64,000 nucleotides of DNA from Symmetrospora coprosmae (Eukaryota > Basidiomycota > Cystobasidiomycetes > Symmetrosporaceae): positions 62,001 to 126,000 of the forward strand of contig VUYT01000021.1 in NCBI GenBank assembly GCA_008802785.1, written 5' to 3'. The notes under the pieces were generated by a model. That model saw only the letters and a list, made by a program, of their open reading frames with translations, was not told the DNA's origin and did not search any database. The position numbers and the translations under genes are program-made. Of this stretch, positions 9,982 through 20,831 are shown piece after piece; within the stretch, counting starts at the first letter, position 1, and every line of letters begins with the position of its first letter.

Positions 9982-10591
9982 ATGGATCAGAACAGAATGC
10001 ATGGTGAGTAGACGGCGGGCATCGTACGTGCGCAGAGCTCTCGCTTATGGCTTTGCAACAATTGCATATGGCAGCACATGAGCAACAATGCGGAGCTCTC
10101 CTGGAATTAGCCCAAAGTCAGGGCACAGATGGCTACACGGTTCAGATTGGCTCGCACAACTGTCCTATGCGAGGTTGTGGAAGCTTATCCACTACTCGAC
10201 GTGAGTGCCTACAGGAATTTGCTCCGTTCTGGCCCTTCCAGGCTGACGCACCTTCACCCGTGCAATAGCCGGGCTGACTCATCACTTGAGAGCACATACT
10301 TTCAATCAAGCAGACTACCAGCGCTTCTCGGTGATATTTGCGCTGCGTCATCAGCAGTTTCAGCCGCAGGTACAGCCGACACAAGGATCTGCACAGACGA
10401 CGCGAAGGTCCCCTCGCATATCTCCCCAGCGCACTCCTCCCCCTCTTTCGCGACAACCTTCGTCTGCGACATCGCAGCAACCTGCCCCCCTACCGGCTTA
10501 CGGTACACCCGCATATTGGGCCATGATACAGAGATATAGCCAGCAGCAGGCAGCTAATTCCCAAACTCAACCTCCAAGGAACGGGCGATGA
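9982..10591 (+). CDS. Single C2H2 zinc-finger protein, array member 6
   Basis: Exons 9982-10003 (22 nt), 10075-10200 (126 nt) and 10269-10591 give 156 aa, the smallest intact member. It starts MDQNRMH. Exon 2 carries GALLELAQSQGTDGYTV and then CPMRGC. Exon 3 opens with GLTHHLRAH, completing C-x4-C-x12-H-x3-H. The tail is Gln/Pro/Ser-rich and ends with GTPAYWAMIQRYSQQQ, matching the end of member 5. Exon lengths and phases are identical to members 5 and 7, which is the best evidence for the gene models. No known domain other than the single finger. Confidence 0.75.
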
Positions 10592-11317
10592 CTCACTTTA
10601 CTACACCCGCCCGCTGCTGATACCCTAGACGATACACCATCACATAGAGAATGCTCTCTATACCGCCCTTCACTTGATTTGTCTCTGTCCCTCTGCATTT
10701 TTTACTGACAATTGAGCCCATCTTGAGGGTCTCCTAGCAACTGATACTGGCCTGCGTCCCCGTTCCTACTTCGTAAAAACGGAAGCCTAGCTCGGCACAC
10801 ACAGCCTGGGACTGTCCTTCGGATGGCGGCTTTCGACTGTAGCTGCTTGACATTACGTCGTCGAAGCGTTCCCTCCCGCCATGCTCACACCAGGTGTCTG
10901 TCCCCTGGATAAGCGATGCCGGTCCCGGTGAGCGCTTCCCTCTCGAGGGCTTGCAACAGAAGTCCGCGCGGACGCGCCGGATCACGCCGTTCTTGCGCTC
11001 TGTCAAGTCCGGCCGTACCGCAGGCGGGTGCATCGCCCCGACCATCACAAAGGTGTGACCGTAAAACTCTGTCACAATCTGGCCCCTTTGCACCCATTGC
11101 ACCACACTCCGCAACCCTACCCTCGCTCCATCCCGTTGGACAAGCACAGACTACTCGGATAAGACGGTCGAGGTACGATGCCCCGTAGAACCAAGAGCGG
11201 TCCCCCTACTGTACGCACATGCGAACTCTGGTACGTCGAGGCTGCCGTTCGCGTTCCAGTCACTCGCTACTTTTGCCTGACTGCAATCCACCGCATCGCA
11301 GCGGACTCTCCCGGCCA
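10592..11317. other. Spacer between array members 6 and 7
   Basis: No gene supported. Begins with the 3' flank segment shared with member 5 (10616-10633). The remainder shows no visible repeat. Confidence 0.45.
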
Positions 11318-12424
11318 ATGGAACGGTCCCGGATGTCGTGTAAGCCCTAGGCCTGCCCTAGAACAGACGCACTGCATTTGCAGGCTCCATGCCGTCGATA
11401 TCTTCCGACACATGCTTATATTTTTCAAACAGGTCACAAGAATTTGTGTCAAGCCTTACTGTCCCTAGGCGAATCCCAGGGGAAAGAGGGCTATACTGTC
11501 AGCATAGATACGCATGACTGCCCTATGTCCCGCTGCACTGAAAGCTACGGCGATAGATGTGGGTGCGCGCAAGCTATGCGCAGGATCGCAATGGCTCCCT
11601 TGGCTGGGCGTCTCTGCCGCGCTGATACGCATGCGCAACGGGGTACAGCGGCCCTTTCCAAACATCTCAGGTGGCATACCTTCTCCGTAGACGAATGTCG
11701 CCGGCTGTCGGGCATCATAACCCTCCAGTCTCATCAGCCCTGGCGACCAGAGCGGCCGCCGCAGGCCCAAGCTCAGGCTGCACGACACGCGCCCGTGCAA
11801 AACACCACCCGGATATCTCGCTCTGCTACTGGACGTACGCCCCGACCCGCTTCTCAGCATGCGCGGGTATCTACCCAGCGGAATGCTCTGCCAGCTGGTG
11901 CACGACAGCCTGCTCCGATACCAATGCAGATCGGGCGGTCCACTCAGCTGCGCGAGTCTTCTCGTGCGGTTGAGCGACATCTGGCTGTACCCGATCCCCA
12001 GGTGCAGGCTCAGTCACGGGAGACGAGGGCTTCAGCTGCCCGATCGACGCCTCCACCTGCTGCTCAGCGCTCGTCTTTGCTCTCCCATCAGAGCACCTAC
12101 GACCGCCGTACGTCTCCTCGACCCGCGCGACCATCGCTGCCGACAGGAGCACAGCCCGCCTTTCTTGAACCTGGCGGGCGGCATCTACAGCTTGGTCCTC
12201 CCCCTCCTCAGTGGGCGCCGCGTCTACAGGCGTCTGGAGAAATAGAGGCTTTTCGCAACGCGGCGGCAGTCCGGACCTCAAATGCACGCCCTCCCTACCC
12301 TCTTGCTGCGCAGTTTACAGGCCGGCACACACCGCCGGAGGAGAGGGCTCATCAGGCCTACTTAAGAGAGCAGGCTGCGTCATTCCGCAAGACGGATCCG
12401 TTTGGCAGTCGATCTCTGCAGTAG
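11318..12424 (+). CDS. Single C2H2 zinc-finger protein, array member 7
   Basis: Exons 11318-11339 (22 nt), 11433-11558 (126 nt) and 11649-12424 give 307 aa. It starts MERSRMS, again Met-x4-Met-x. Exon 2 has CQALLSLGESQGKEGYTV and CPMSRC. The intron at 11559-11648 is in frame and open, so retention would insert about 30 residues between the two finger halves and destroy C2H2 spacing. Exon 3 starts with ALSKHLRWH, completing C-x4-C-x12-H-x3-H. The tail is basic, Ala/Pro/Gln-rich, without the DAxLL unit. Last member of the array; the next gene converges on it from 12593. Confidence 0.72.
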
Positions 12425-12592
12425 CGGTACACCGGCGCCCTCTTTCAACGCGAACGTGATAGCCTCACTTGCTTGTCGGCGTGATACCTTTGCATGCCGC
12501 AATAAAGCAGATCTTCCAACATGTTGCTACGACAACAAAGCATACACATTCCTGACGCGGCTAGATGCACACGACGGATGAATACAGAGGAC

Positions 12593-14722
12593 CTACTTCC
12601 TGAGTAACCGTTCCTGACTGGCTGACGGTGCCTGCGCTTGCCGTGACAGCGAAGGTCCCGCAATTGATCGACCATCCTCAGGGAGCGGCGGCTGATCCCG
12701 CACGCCGGGATGGGGACTGGTACTCCTGCTCCGCGATCTACTCCACGCTGCACTCGAGCGTCTCCTCCTCCCCGTCTCCGCATCGCTGTACGCGACAGAC
12801 CCGGGTGCAGGCCCAAGGATCTGCTCTATAATCTCCTCGTCCTTCTCCTGCGCGTCCGCCAGTCCCACAGCCACAAATCCGCCGAGCACGAGCGCCGCTC
12901 CGCAGAAGAGCGTCAAGCCGCCCATTTCCGTCCCGCGCAGGATGTCTCCAAACACGGCGAGCGGGATCGTCAAGCTCAGGCCGAGCGTCACGGCCAGCGG
13001 GGACGTCATGAGCATCGACACCATCATGGTCATGTCGCTCACGAACGTGATGCTCGCGTTGAGCAGCAGGAAGAAGACGACGGTGCCTTGGTGCGGCCAC
13101 TCGAAGGGCTCGATGCCCGTGTAGTTGAGAATGACGAGGATGGGCCAGAAGAGGAGGATGTTCCAGCTGGGAGGAATGGGCGGCAGGCGTCAGCCGTGCG
13201 TACGCGAATAGCGATTGAAGCATGAGATGCCGACTCGCCCTCCGACAAAGCCGAAGAAGAGCGTCATCCTGCGGCACGGCACGCCAGGCAGACCAGCACA
13301 TCAGCCTGCGTCTTAGAAACTGCATCGAGACAGAGCACCCGCTACGCACGATATGCGCGACTCGTCTCCCGTCTTTGCCTTGAGCAAGAGCGTGTAGATG
13401 GCATAGCACGCCGCAGACGCAATGGCAAGGGCGTCGCCGAGGATGGGATGCTTTGGTCTGATGTGCGGGTGCTCCGGGAATGGCAGTCCCGCCGCTTCTC
13501 GCGGGAGTATCGCGTCCCGCGCCAACAGCGTGAGCGCGTGCACGCCCTCTGCGAGCTTCTCCCTGTCTGCGGCGGGCGCAATCTCGTTGTCGGCCTTGCT
13601 GACGAGGACGACGCCGATGATGCTCGCGGCGACGGCGAGCAGGCGCACGGCGTTGAACCGCTCGATACCAAAGATGGCGCCGATGATGAGCGTGAACAGC
13701 CCAGAGAGGGACGAGAGGATCGTCACGCTGCTGACCGAGGTGTGGGCGAGCGCGGCATTGATGGTGACGTTGGCGGCAAACCTGCGCGATGGACGATAAT
13801 CGAACCCGGTTGAAACAAGCACAGAGAGCGAAGGAGTGCGTGGACGTGAAGGCCAAGGCGTCAATGCTGTTCTGGAGAATGCAAGTGGCCTGCAGCGGTG
13901 GAGCACCCTCGGCCTCACCAAACAGTGCAGAACATCAAGGCGAGCTTGGCCGTCTCGGGGGTGGTCAAGGGCGGTTCCTCATCGGATGCCATTGGCAGGG
14001 AGTGCGTATCCAGTGCAGAGCTGGATGATGCAGATGCAGAAGGTTGGAGGCCTGCTGTATCGCGCGACAAGCTCCGGGTCACGCCATCCTCCGCGTCGTC
14101 GCCACCGGCGTCCGAGCTGACGGGTGCATAGGCACCTCTGGGAACAGACGGGACCTCAGACCCAGCCTTTTCGTTCTAGCGATATGCCAACGCACCTCGT
14201 CTCCTGCTTGACGGACTCTCCTTCGCCGCTGCTCGCCCCTCCACTGCGCTCTCTGTAGCACGCGCGCAGCCAGCGATAGCCCGGTCTGATCAGGTACAGG
14301 GCAAAGCTCGATGTCTGCAGAAAGGTGCTGAACACGGGCTGTAGACGGGTGAATGGCGTGCGTACGGGTATCCGGATCAGTTGGTCGGCCGCTGTGCTGC
14401 TCTCATGCTGTCTGAGCGCACCTTGTTGTACTCCATCGACGTGAAGAGCGCCTTGGGGAGATATGGATATCCTCTCGGGGCGTGTCAGCTGTCGGGCGAA
14501 AGAACGGAGAGCAATCGCACACACATTGGTGATGAAGGACGAGCTGCGAGATGGAGTAGAGCATCCGGAATCAGTGTGTGCGCCCATGATTGCGCAGTAT
14601 CGAGATGCGCACCTCGTCCACAGCACGACGACGCAGAGGAGCAGCAGATATCCCCCGAGGAGGCGCTTCCGCGCGCTGTCGAAGCGATGCTGCGAGAGCG
14701 CAGACGGGGCAGCCTCTGCCAT
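12593..14722 (-). CDS. SLC35F-like solute transporter (YML018C/SLC35F5 family)
   Basis: Multi-exon gene of the drug/metabolite transporter superfamily. The start at 14722 leads into a first membrane span (LLGGYLLLLCVVVLWT), followed after splicing by SSFITN, a short exon with ALFTSMEYNK, and PVFSTFLQTSSFALYLI. These match the N-terminal order of the vacuolar YML018C/SLC35F5 group. A hydrophilic loop (KQE onward) precedes the second half: ETAKLALMFC, NVTINAALAHTSVSSVTILSS, SGLFTLIIGAIFGIERF and TSPLAVTLGLSLTIPLAVFGD. About ten spans are expected. The C-terminal tail is cytosolic and Ser/Arg-rich. The substrate is unknown. One internal boundary near 14480 is ambiguous. It shares a divergent promoter with SNT2. 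Confidence 0.8.
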
Positions 14723-14975
14723 TACTGCGTAGCGTAGATGCTGCTATTGCGCTTGTGGACGTGTATCGCTCGCCGTTGTTGCCATCTGTATCTGATGTGT
14801 TGGTGGAAGGATATCCATCCCCGTTGCCCCCACGAGGCCGAACCGAGCTCTCCTTGGATCCCACGCTGCAATAATAACATATAACATCGCAACAACGGCA
14901 CATCGAATGGCTGCGCAGAGGTGCTGCACACCATCCACGACAGCATCGCCGGCCGTTCCGTTCCTCCCTTGAGCG
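14723..14975. promoter_or_regulatory. Divergent promoter between SLC35F-like gene and SNT2
   Basis: 253 bp between two divergent ATGs; no individual element identified. Confidence 0.35.
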
Positions 14976-17900
14976 ATGCCCGCGGGGGAGCCTTCGTCTG
15001 CCTATTACAGGACGGCCGGGACGTCAATGACGGCCAGAGCAAGGGCGAGGACCAGCCTGAGCACAAATACAGCAATAGCGAATGGATTCGCCAATGGCGG
15101 ACCGTCGTCGTCGTCTGTCCCGCAGAGCGCGAGCGCGAGGAACGGCAAGACCACAGGGACGTTGTCCTCCTCCTCGGCCTCGTTGGCTCCGAGGCGAGCG
15201 CGAAAGGATATCTCGCAGTACCGCGTAGGGGGTGCGTGTGCTCGCGTCTGCTCTAGTATGCTACTCATCACCCTGACGCTTCCGCTTCCGCTTCCGCTTC
15301 GCTTTTCTCTGCGGAACCTACCGGACATCCCCCCCCAGAGCACGTCTATGTCGGCGCACCCTACAGCCAGCGCGAGGGCGGCTCGCCCTTTATGGTGTGC
15401 CGGATCATCGGGCTGCACCCTGCAACGTCGCCCGGAGAAGAAGCGAAGATCACAGTCAACTACTACCTGCGCCGCCGGGACGTGACAAACCGGAACCTCG
15501 CAGACCATCGCATCGTCTTTGCGACTTTTATGGTCGGGACCGTGCCCCTCTTGCACGTACGGAGCCGGTGCAGAGTCATGTACAGGGACTTCCTCGAGGA
15601 TCCAGAAGGGACAAAGAGGCTCGACGACTGCTTCATCTTCTTTCAGGTGGGGGCGACTGCGGACAGACGCGCCTTCCGCACCACTTTTCGCCACCGAAAG
15701 GCGGGGCGGAGGTGGTCCGCGTCGCGCGTATACTTAGCAGAGCAAGACGCAGACGCAGCTAGCTGATACTCTTGCGCCGTTCAGCTGTACGACCGCTTCA
15801 TGCACAAGCCATTCGACCTTGTGCCGACTTCGCAGGTCATGAATGCGCCGGGTAAGTTGGGCCGGTCCTTGTACTGACAGAAAGCGCACCGCTAATGGCT
15901 CACCGCACGCGTAAACACCAGCCAACGTCCTCGAACACCTCCGCACAAACTACGAGTTCATCTGCACCGAAGTCGGGACGGCCAACGACCTCTGCGATGC
16001 GACACGCAGCTGTGCCGCCTGCCACGCCTTTGCCGCGCGCGACGACAGCGTGACGTGCTCGACGTGCAGCCAGAGCTGGCATCTCGGCTGCCTGGACCCG
16101 CCTCTACCACGCAAGCCTGCGCTCGGGTGGCGGTGGAACTGCATAAGGTGCAACATGGCTGCTGCAGAGGACGACAGCGACCTCGAGCTCGATGCTGAGG
16201 ACGACCCAGACGGCACAGCCGGCGGCGGTGGGGGCCGGAAGCTGACGCGCGCAGAGACGGCCGCTGCCAAGCGTAAAGCGCGCGAAGAGGCCGCCGCTGC
16301 AGCAGCTAGCAATAGCACGGGCAGTGATGGCGGGCAGGTGAAGCTGGTAGGCGGGAGCAAGCGCAAAGGCAAGCACCGCGCGGCTGTCCACACAGAAGGC
16401 GAGCTCGACTCGACCAAATGGCGCGAGAAGGACAGCTGGCCGTACCGGTACTTTGGGCAGCACGTGCACTACGAGTCCATCACGGACCCGCACGACCCCA
16501 TCTACCCGCGCGCGTCGACCCGCGTGGGCACGCGCTACCAGGCGCTGCAGATCCCGGGCGAGCCGGAAGAGACGCACGTAAAGAAGAAGCCGCCGCCTCC
16601 CAAGAAGAGCACGAGCAAGAGCGCGAAAGCGGCTGCTGAGCAGCAAGCCGAGGAGGAGGCGCTCGAGCGGGAGCGAGGCGGGGACGACACGGTCGACGTG
16701 TACTGGGTGCCTCCGGACGTCAAGAGCAGCCAATCATCAGCAGCAAAGAAGCAGTATACGGAAGCAGAGATGGACGCGTATCTAGATGCCGCCCGCTGCT
16801 CTCCTGCTTATCTCGCCCGGCCATCGGTCGACATTCTCGACCACGCCCTGCAAATACTGCGTGCATCACCCTCGCTGCCGAGCGCAACGAGCAAGCTGTC
16901 GAGGTTGACGCAAGAAGGCCTAGCGAATGACTTTCCCGGCTTGGCGGTATGGACGCCTTCCGAAGTTCGCGAGTATGAGGTTATGCTCGACGCGCTTGAG
17001 GACGAGCTTGGCGAGTTCAAGGAGGGTATCCCGAGCAAGACGACTCCGCAGATTGTGCACTACTTCTACCGCGAGACGTACCCTTCACGACAGCACTTGA
17101 ACGCGGATGACGCTTCCGCCAAAGACAAGTTCGGTACGGTCGAACCGTCCGGCCTCGAAGGCGAGGCTGAGCACGATGTGCACGGCCACGCGAATGGACG
17201 CGCGCCGGCCGGGAGCAACGGGCATGACGGAGGGAGCGTGGGCGAATCGACGGACGATGAAGAGTCGTCTCTGGCCGGCTCGCCACCGCCAATGACCGAT
17301 GGGCGGCGGAAAGTCGTCCGGAGGACGTGCGCGGTTTGCCACGTCGAGCATGCAGAGCTGTGGTACAAGTGCCCAGACGGAGTCGGAGAGCCCACGGCGG
17401 GCGTCCGGCATGCGAAGGTCATGTGTCCCAGCTGTGCGGTTCAATGGCGGCATTGTAGGTGTCCCTGCTCTATCTCAGGACATGGACTTCCTAGCGGCAG
17501 ATCGTCGTTATTGACTTTGGAACGTTCGCGACAGACGGCAACCCTACACCCGCTCTCTCACCTGAGGAGCAAGACATTCGAGACGGTGAGCCTGCCTGCC
17601 TCGGGAGCTATGTGCAGCTTGGACGGAGAGTGACCACTGGCATTCACAGCCCGAGACGGGAAGAAGAAGAAGAAGCATGCGCTCTCAAAGCAGATCCTCC
17701 CGCAGCGGTCGACAAGCCCGGACTCCCCTTACGCGCTCTCACGGAACGACACTGCCACGCCTCCACCAACTGCGAGTGGCGCTCGTGGGCGCGGCCGCAA
17801 AGCCACGAGCGACACCGTGATGGATTCGCTCGCCAGTCCCGGCGTCAGAGTGCACCCGCAGTCCTTGCCCGGCTTCAAGCCGTGCGTCATGTGCAAGCGG

Positions 17901-20519
17901 CCCGAGCCGAAGGCCGCGAACTACCAGTGCGAGACCTGCGGCATATCGGTCCACAATGCATGCTATGGCATTGCGGACGGCACGCCGCGGGGCGGGTGGA
18001 ATTGCGATATCTGCGCGCTGGATGAGGAGGCTCGAGGAACGGGCGATGTGGGTCCCTTTCTCTTTCGGAGCTCCACCTCGTCTTCAGCGCCTCGGAGAGT
18101 TTGCTGACACCGCCGGGCTACTCTGTACAGATCTGCTGTGCGCTCTGCCCTCCCATTAAATCGCCGCCCGTTCATCGAGGCCAAATACACTCGGCTCTGG
18201 AGGCCCTCAAGCCGACAGAGGATGGACGGTGAGCTGCGACAACATCTCTCCTCTGCGCTGTTCGGTTCTAACGTTCCTGCCACTTCGCATGTGACCTTCT
18301 CCTGCCAGCTTTGTACACCTCTTTTGCGGGATCTGGCACCAAGAGCTCAGCTTCGAAGACCCCGTGCACCTCAACATTGTAGAGGGCACTCAGTTAGTCG
18401 ACAAGTGCAAGTTCGATCAGGTGAGTCGCGGGATCTCGCTCGATAGCGGAGCTGCCCGTTGATGACAATGCCACTTCTCGCTGCTTGTGCAGACGTGCAC
18501 CATCTGCAGCGGCTGTCAGACTGGCGCGTGTCTTCCCTGCGACTCGTGCGGCAAATGGGTGCATCTCGGCTGCGCCTGGTCACTCGGCTACCGCTTCTGC
18601 TTCGAGGTCACCCCGCTCCTCCCCGAGCGTGAAGGCCAGATACCTGCGGTCGAGTTCAAGGGCGAGAAGGGTGACTTGAGAGCGATCGTCGTATGCAAGG
18701 ACCATCCGTGGCTCAGCCCGAGGCTGTTCTACGACATGGGCCAGAAGGACAAGACGAGCGGGCTGGTGAGTGTCGGCCTTTTGCGTCACCTGCTGTCGGG
18801 TAGCAATGCTGAGCTCTTTGGCTGGCATGCGCAGACCTCGACAGAAACCTACGCCGAGGCAAGCTGCACGAGCACCACGACATGTTGTGTGCTAGTACGG
18901 GGCTGACACGCCCCCTCCCATCTCCTTAGGTCTACAAGTCCCGGGACTCAAATGAGAGATTCCCCTTGCTGTTGCAAGCACGCCTGCAGCGCCCGCCTAT
19001 CACTAATCCAGACGGAGGTCTTGAGGAGCCGCCGCCAAGCACGGAACCACCAGGTGAGGCCCTCAGAGTAGTCACTGCACATACCATGGCCTGTTGATCT
19101 CAGAAAGCTGTATCCCTTCCTGCGGCAGAACCGGACTCGTTCCTCGACATCTACCCTATCAAATCGCCATACATCCGTAAAGCGCGAAAGAAGCGCGGTC
19201 AGGCGGACCTCGATGACGAAGAGGGCGAGACGCCTGGTCCGGTCGGGGCTACATTGAACGGTCTTCCGAAGCTCGCACCCGCTGCGAATGGCCACTCCGT
19301 CGACGGGCTGGACGCGCATGTCCCTGCAGTCATTCGCAGCGCCATGGCCAAGTCGGCGTCTTTGGCAGCGAAGGGAGCCGGCAGCAGTGGCGGCGATGGC
19401 GCATACGTCGGCGGCGACCTGTCGCTGCAGGATGCTCAGCCTAAGAAGCGGAAGCGAGGCGCCAAGCGCCGGCTCAGCGAGGACGAGGTATCGGTCTCGG
19501 AGGACGAGGTGATTGTGCCTAGCGCGACGACGTCCAGAGGCCGCAAAGCTGCCCGAGCGGATGTACGGCCCGTATCGAAGACGGATCTGCTGGAAGCTGA
19601 AGAGGAGGAGCGGCGTGAGGCTCTGCTCCGCGAGGCTGGTGGCGTCGAGTCTCAAACGCATGCGAGGCAAGGCCAGCGCAAGCGGCAAGGCGCACATCGT
19701 CCGCCGCCTGTCAACACACGCCCAGCTGCCGAGCCCGCACAAGGCCGCGAGCGGCCGGCTAGTCCGCCACGATATGCGGGTCTCGCTTCGTCGCAAGTAG
19801 GGGCGATGTCGGCGCCTATCGAGATCCAAGCTGGCTGGTCTTCGGCTCCTCCGCTGCCGGGGGCCGCGAGTAACGGGACGCACGGGACCGCGGTGCGGTA
19901 CAAGCTGCCAGGATCGGACGATCCGTCAGCGTCAACAGCAGAAGCGACAGCTGCTCTGACGCATGTATCCAAGCTGCCCGGGGCGACGTACACATTGCCT
20001 GTCGTGGCTATCCACCAGCTGCCCAGGGTACGCGCGGCGGCGAGCAGTGCTGGCATGGCCAGCCAGAAGACGGGCGACTCCACAGCTCACAAGGGCCTAA
20101 CTTCGGTCGGTGTCGCCGGCCAGCAGTACGTAACGATCCCGTACGCTTCGCCAAATGCAAGGGCGAACATCCGTGGCAACACCAACGGCAAGCAGGCTCG
20201 GCCTGTCGATCCATCGGATCCCAGCGACTCGCCTGTGTCCATGTCGGCGGGCAAGCCGTCAGTCGTCAGCAATGGCAACGGCTCGGGTGGCTTCTACTCG
20301 TTTGCAAGCTTGAACAGGCAGTATCCGCCTCCTCCGCCCATCTCGATGACGAGACGGTACCAGTCTGTTGCAGTGTCTGAGGCGATCAGGACCAGTCCTG
20401 GGAAGAGCGCTCCCGTCTACCCATCCCTTTCGGAGGGGAGTAGCTTGGCCGATGATAGTGCGGACGGCACGCGAGATAGGATGCGCGCTGCGAGCTCCAT
20501 GTCGATGTCGCCTACGTGA
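14976..20519 (+). CDS. SNT2: Snt2-type chromatin regulator (BAH, PHD, SANT, extended PHD)
   Basis: Twelve exons give about 1,544 aa. Snt2 proteins join BAH, PHD and SANT modules; in yeast Snt2 acts with Ecm5 and Rpd3 in stress-gene control and is also linked to histone ubiquitylation. Order here: BAH (about residues 80-215, starting HVYVGAPYSQ), PHD1 (241-287, CAACHAF to WNCIRC), SANT-like helices (about 553-605, WTPSEVREYEVML), a GATA-like finger (677-725, CAVC to CPSCAVQWRHY), PHD2 (815-862, CVMCKRPEPK to WNCDIC) and an extended PHD (from 872, CALCPP, FVHLFCGIW). The last 460 residues are low complexity. The finger is completed only by removing the intron 17455-17534. Exon 18835-18858 is 24 nt and followed by a GC donor. 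Identity is secure. Confidence 0.9.
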
Positions 20520-20831
20520 GGGCACACAGAGAAAGCGGCAGTGGGTGGGTCCATCGTGCAACTGTAGGGCCAGCGAGCGCTGTGCGCACAGCAGGATGCG
20601 CTTTTGAAAAGCCCACTTGTTCTTACTTGCTGTAGCCTAGACTGTGAAGAGTTTGTCCTGGTCCAACAGATGGCGTTGGACATGGCATTGCGGTGATGGA
20701 CTCTCTGCTGGTTGGCCGAACTCAGGTTCGGCGTCTAGGTAAGTCCCTCAGTGGCGACTTTCCTCTGCGGCTCTGCCTCTTTCCGACAGCATAGCACATA
20801 GCACATAGCACATAGCACATAGCACATCAGT
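20520..20831. other. SNT2/SAS10 intergenic region
   Basis: No gene. Holds the SNT2 3' end and the SAS10 upstream region with a heptamer repeat. Confidence 0.5.
20793..20827 (+). repeat. Five tandem AGCACAT heptamers before the SAS10 start codon
   Basis: Five perfect 7-bp units end four bases before the ATG at 20832, so they probably lie in the 5' UTR. Confidence 0.9.

Noticed and set aside
1-12424. Treating the zinc-finger array as transposon remains
   Set aside because: No transposase, reverse transcriptase, terminal repeats or target-site duplications seen; intact exon structure argues for host genes.
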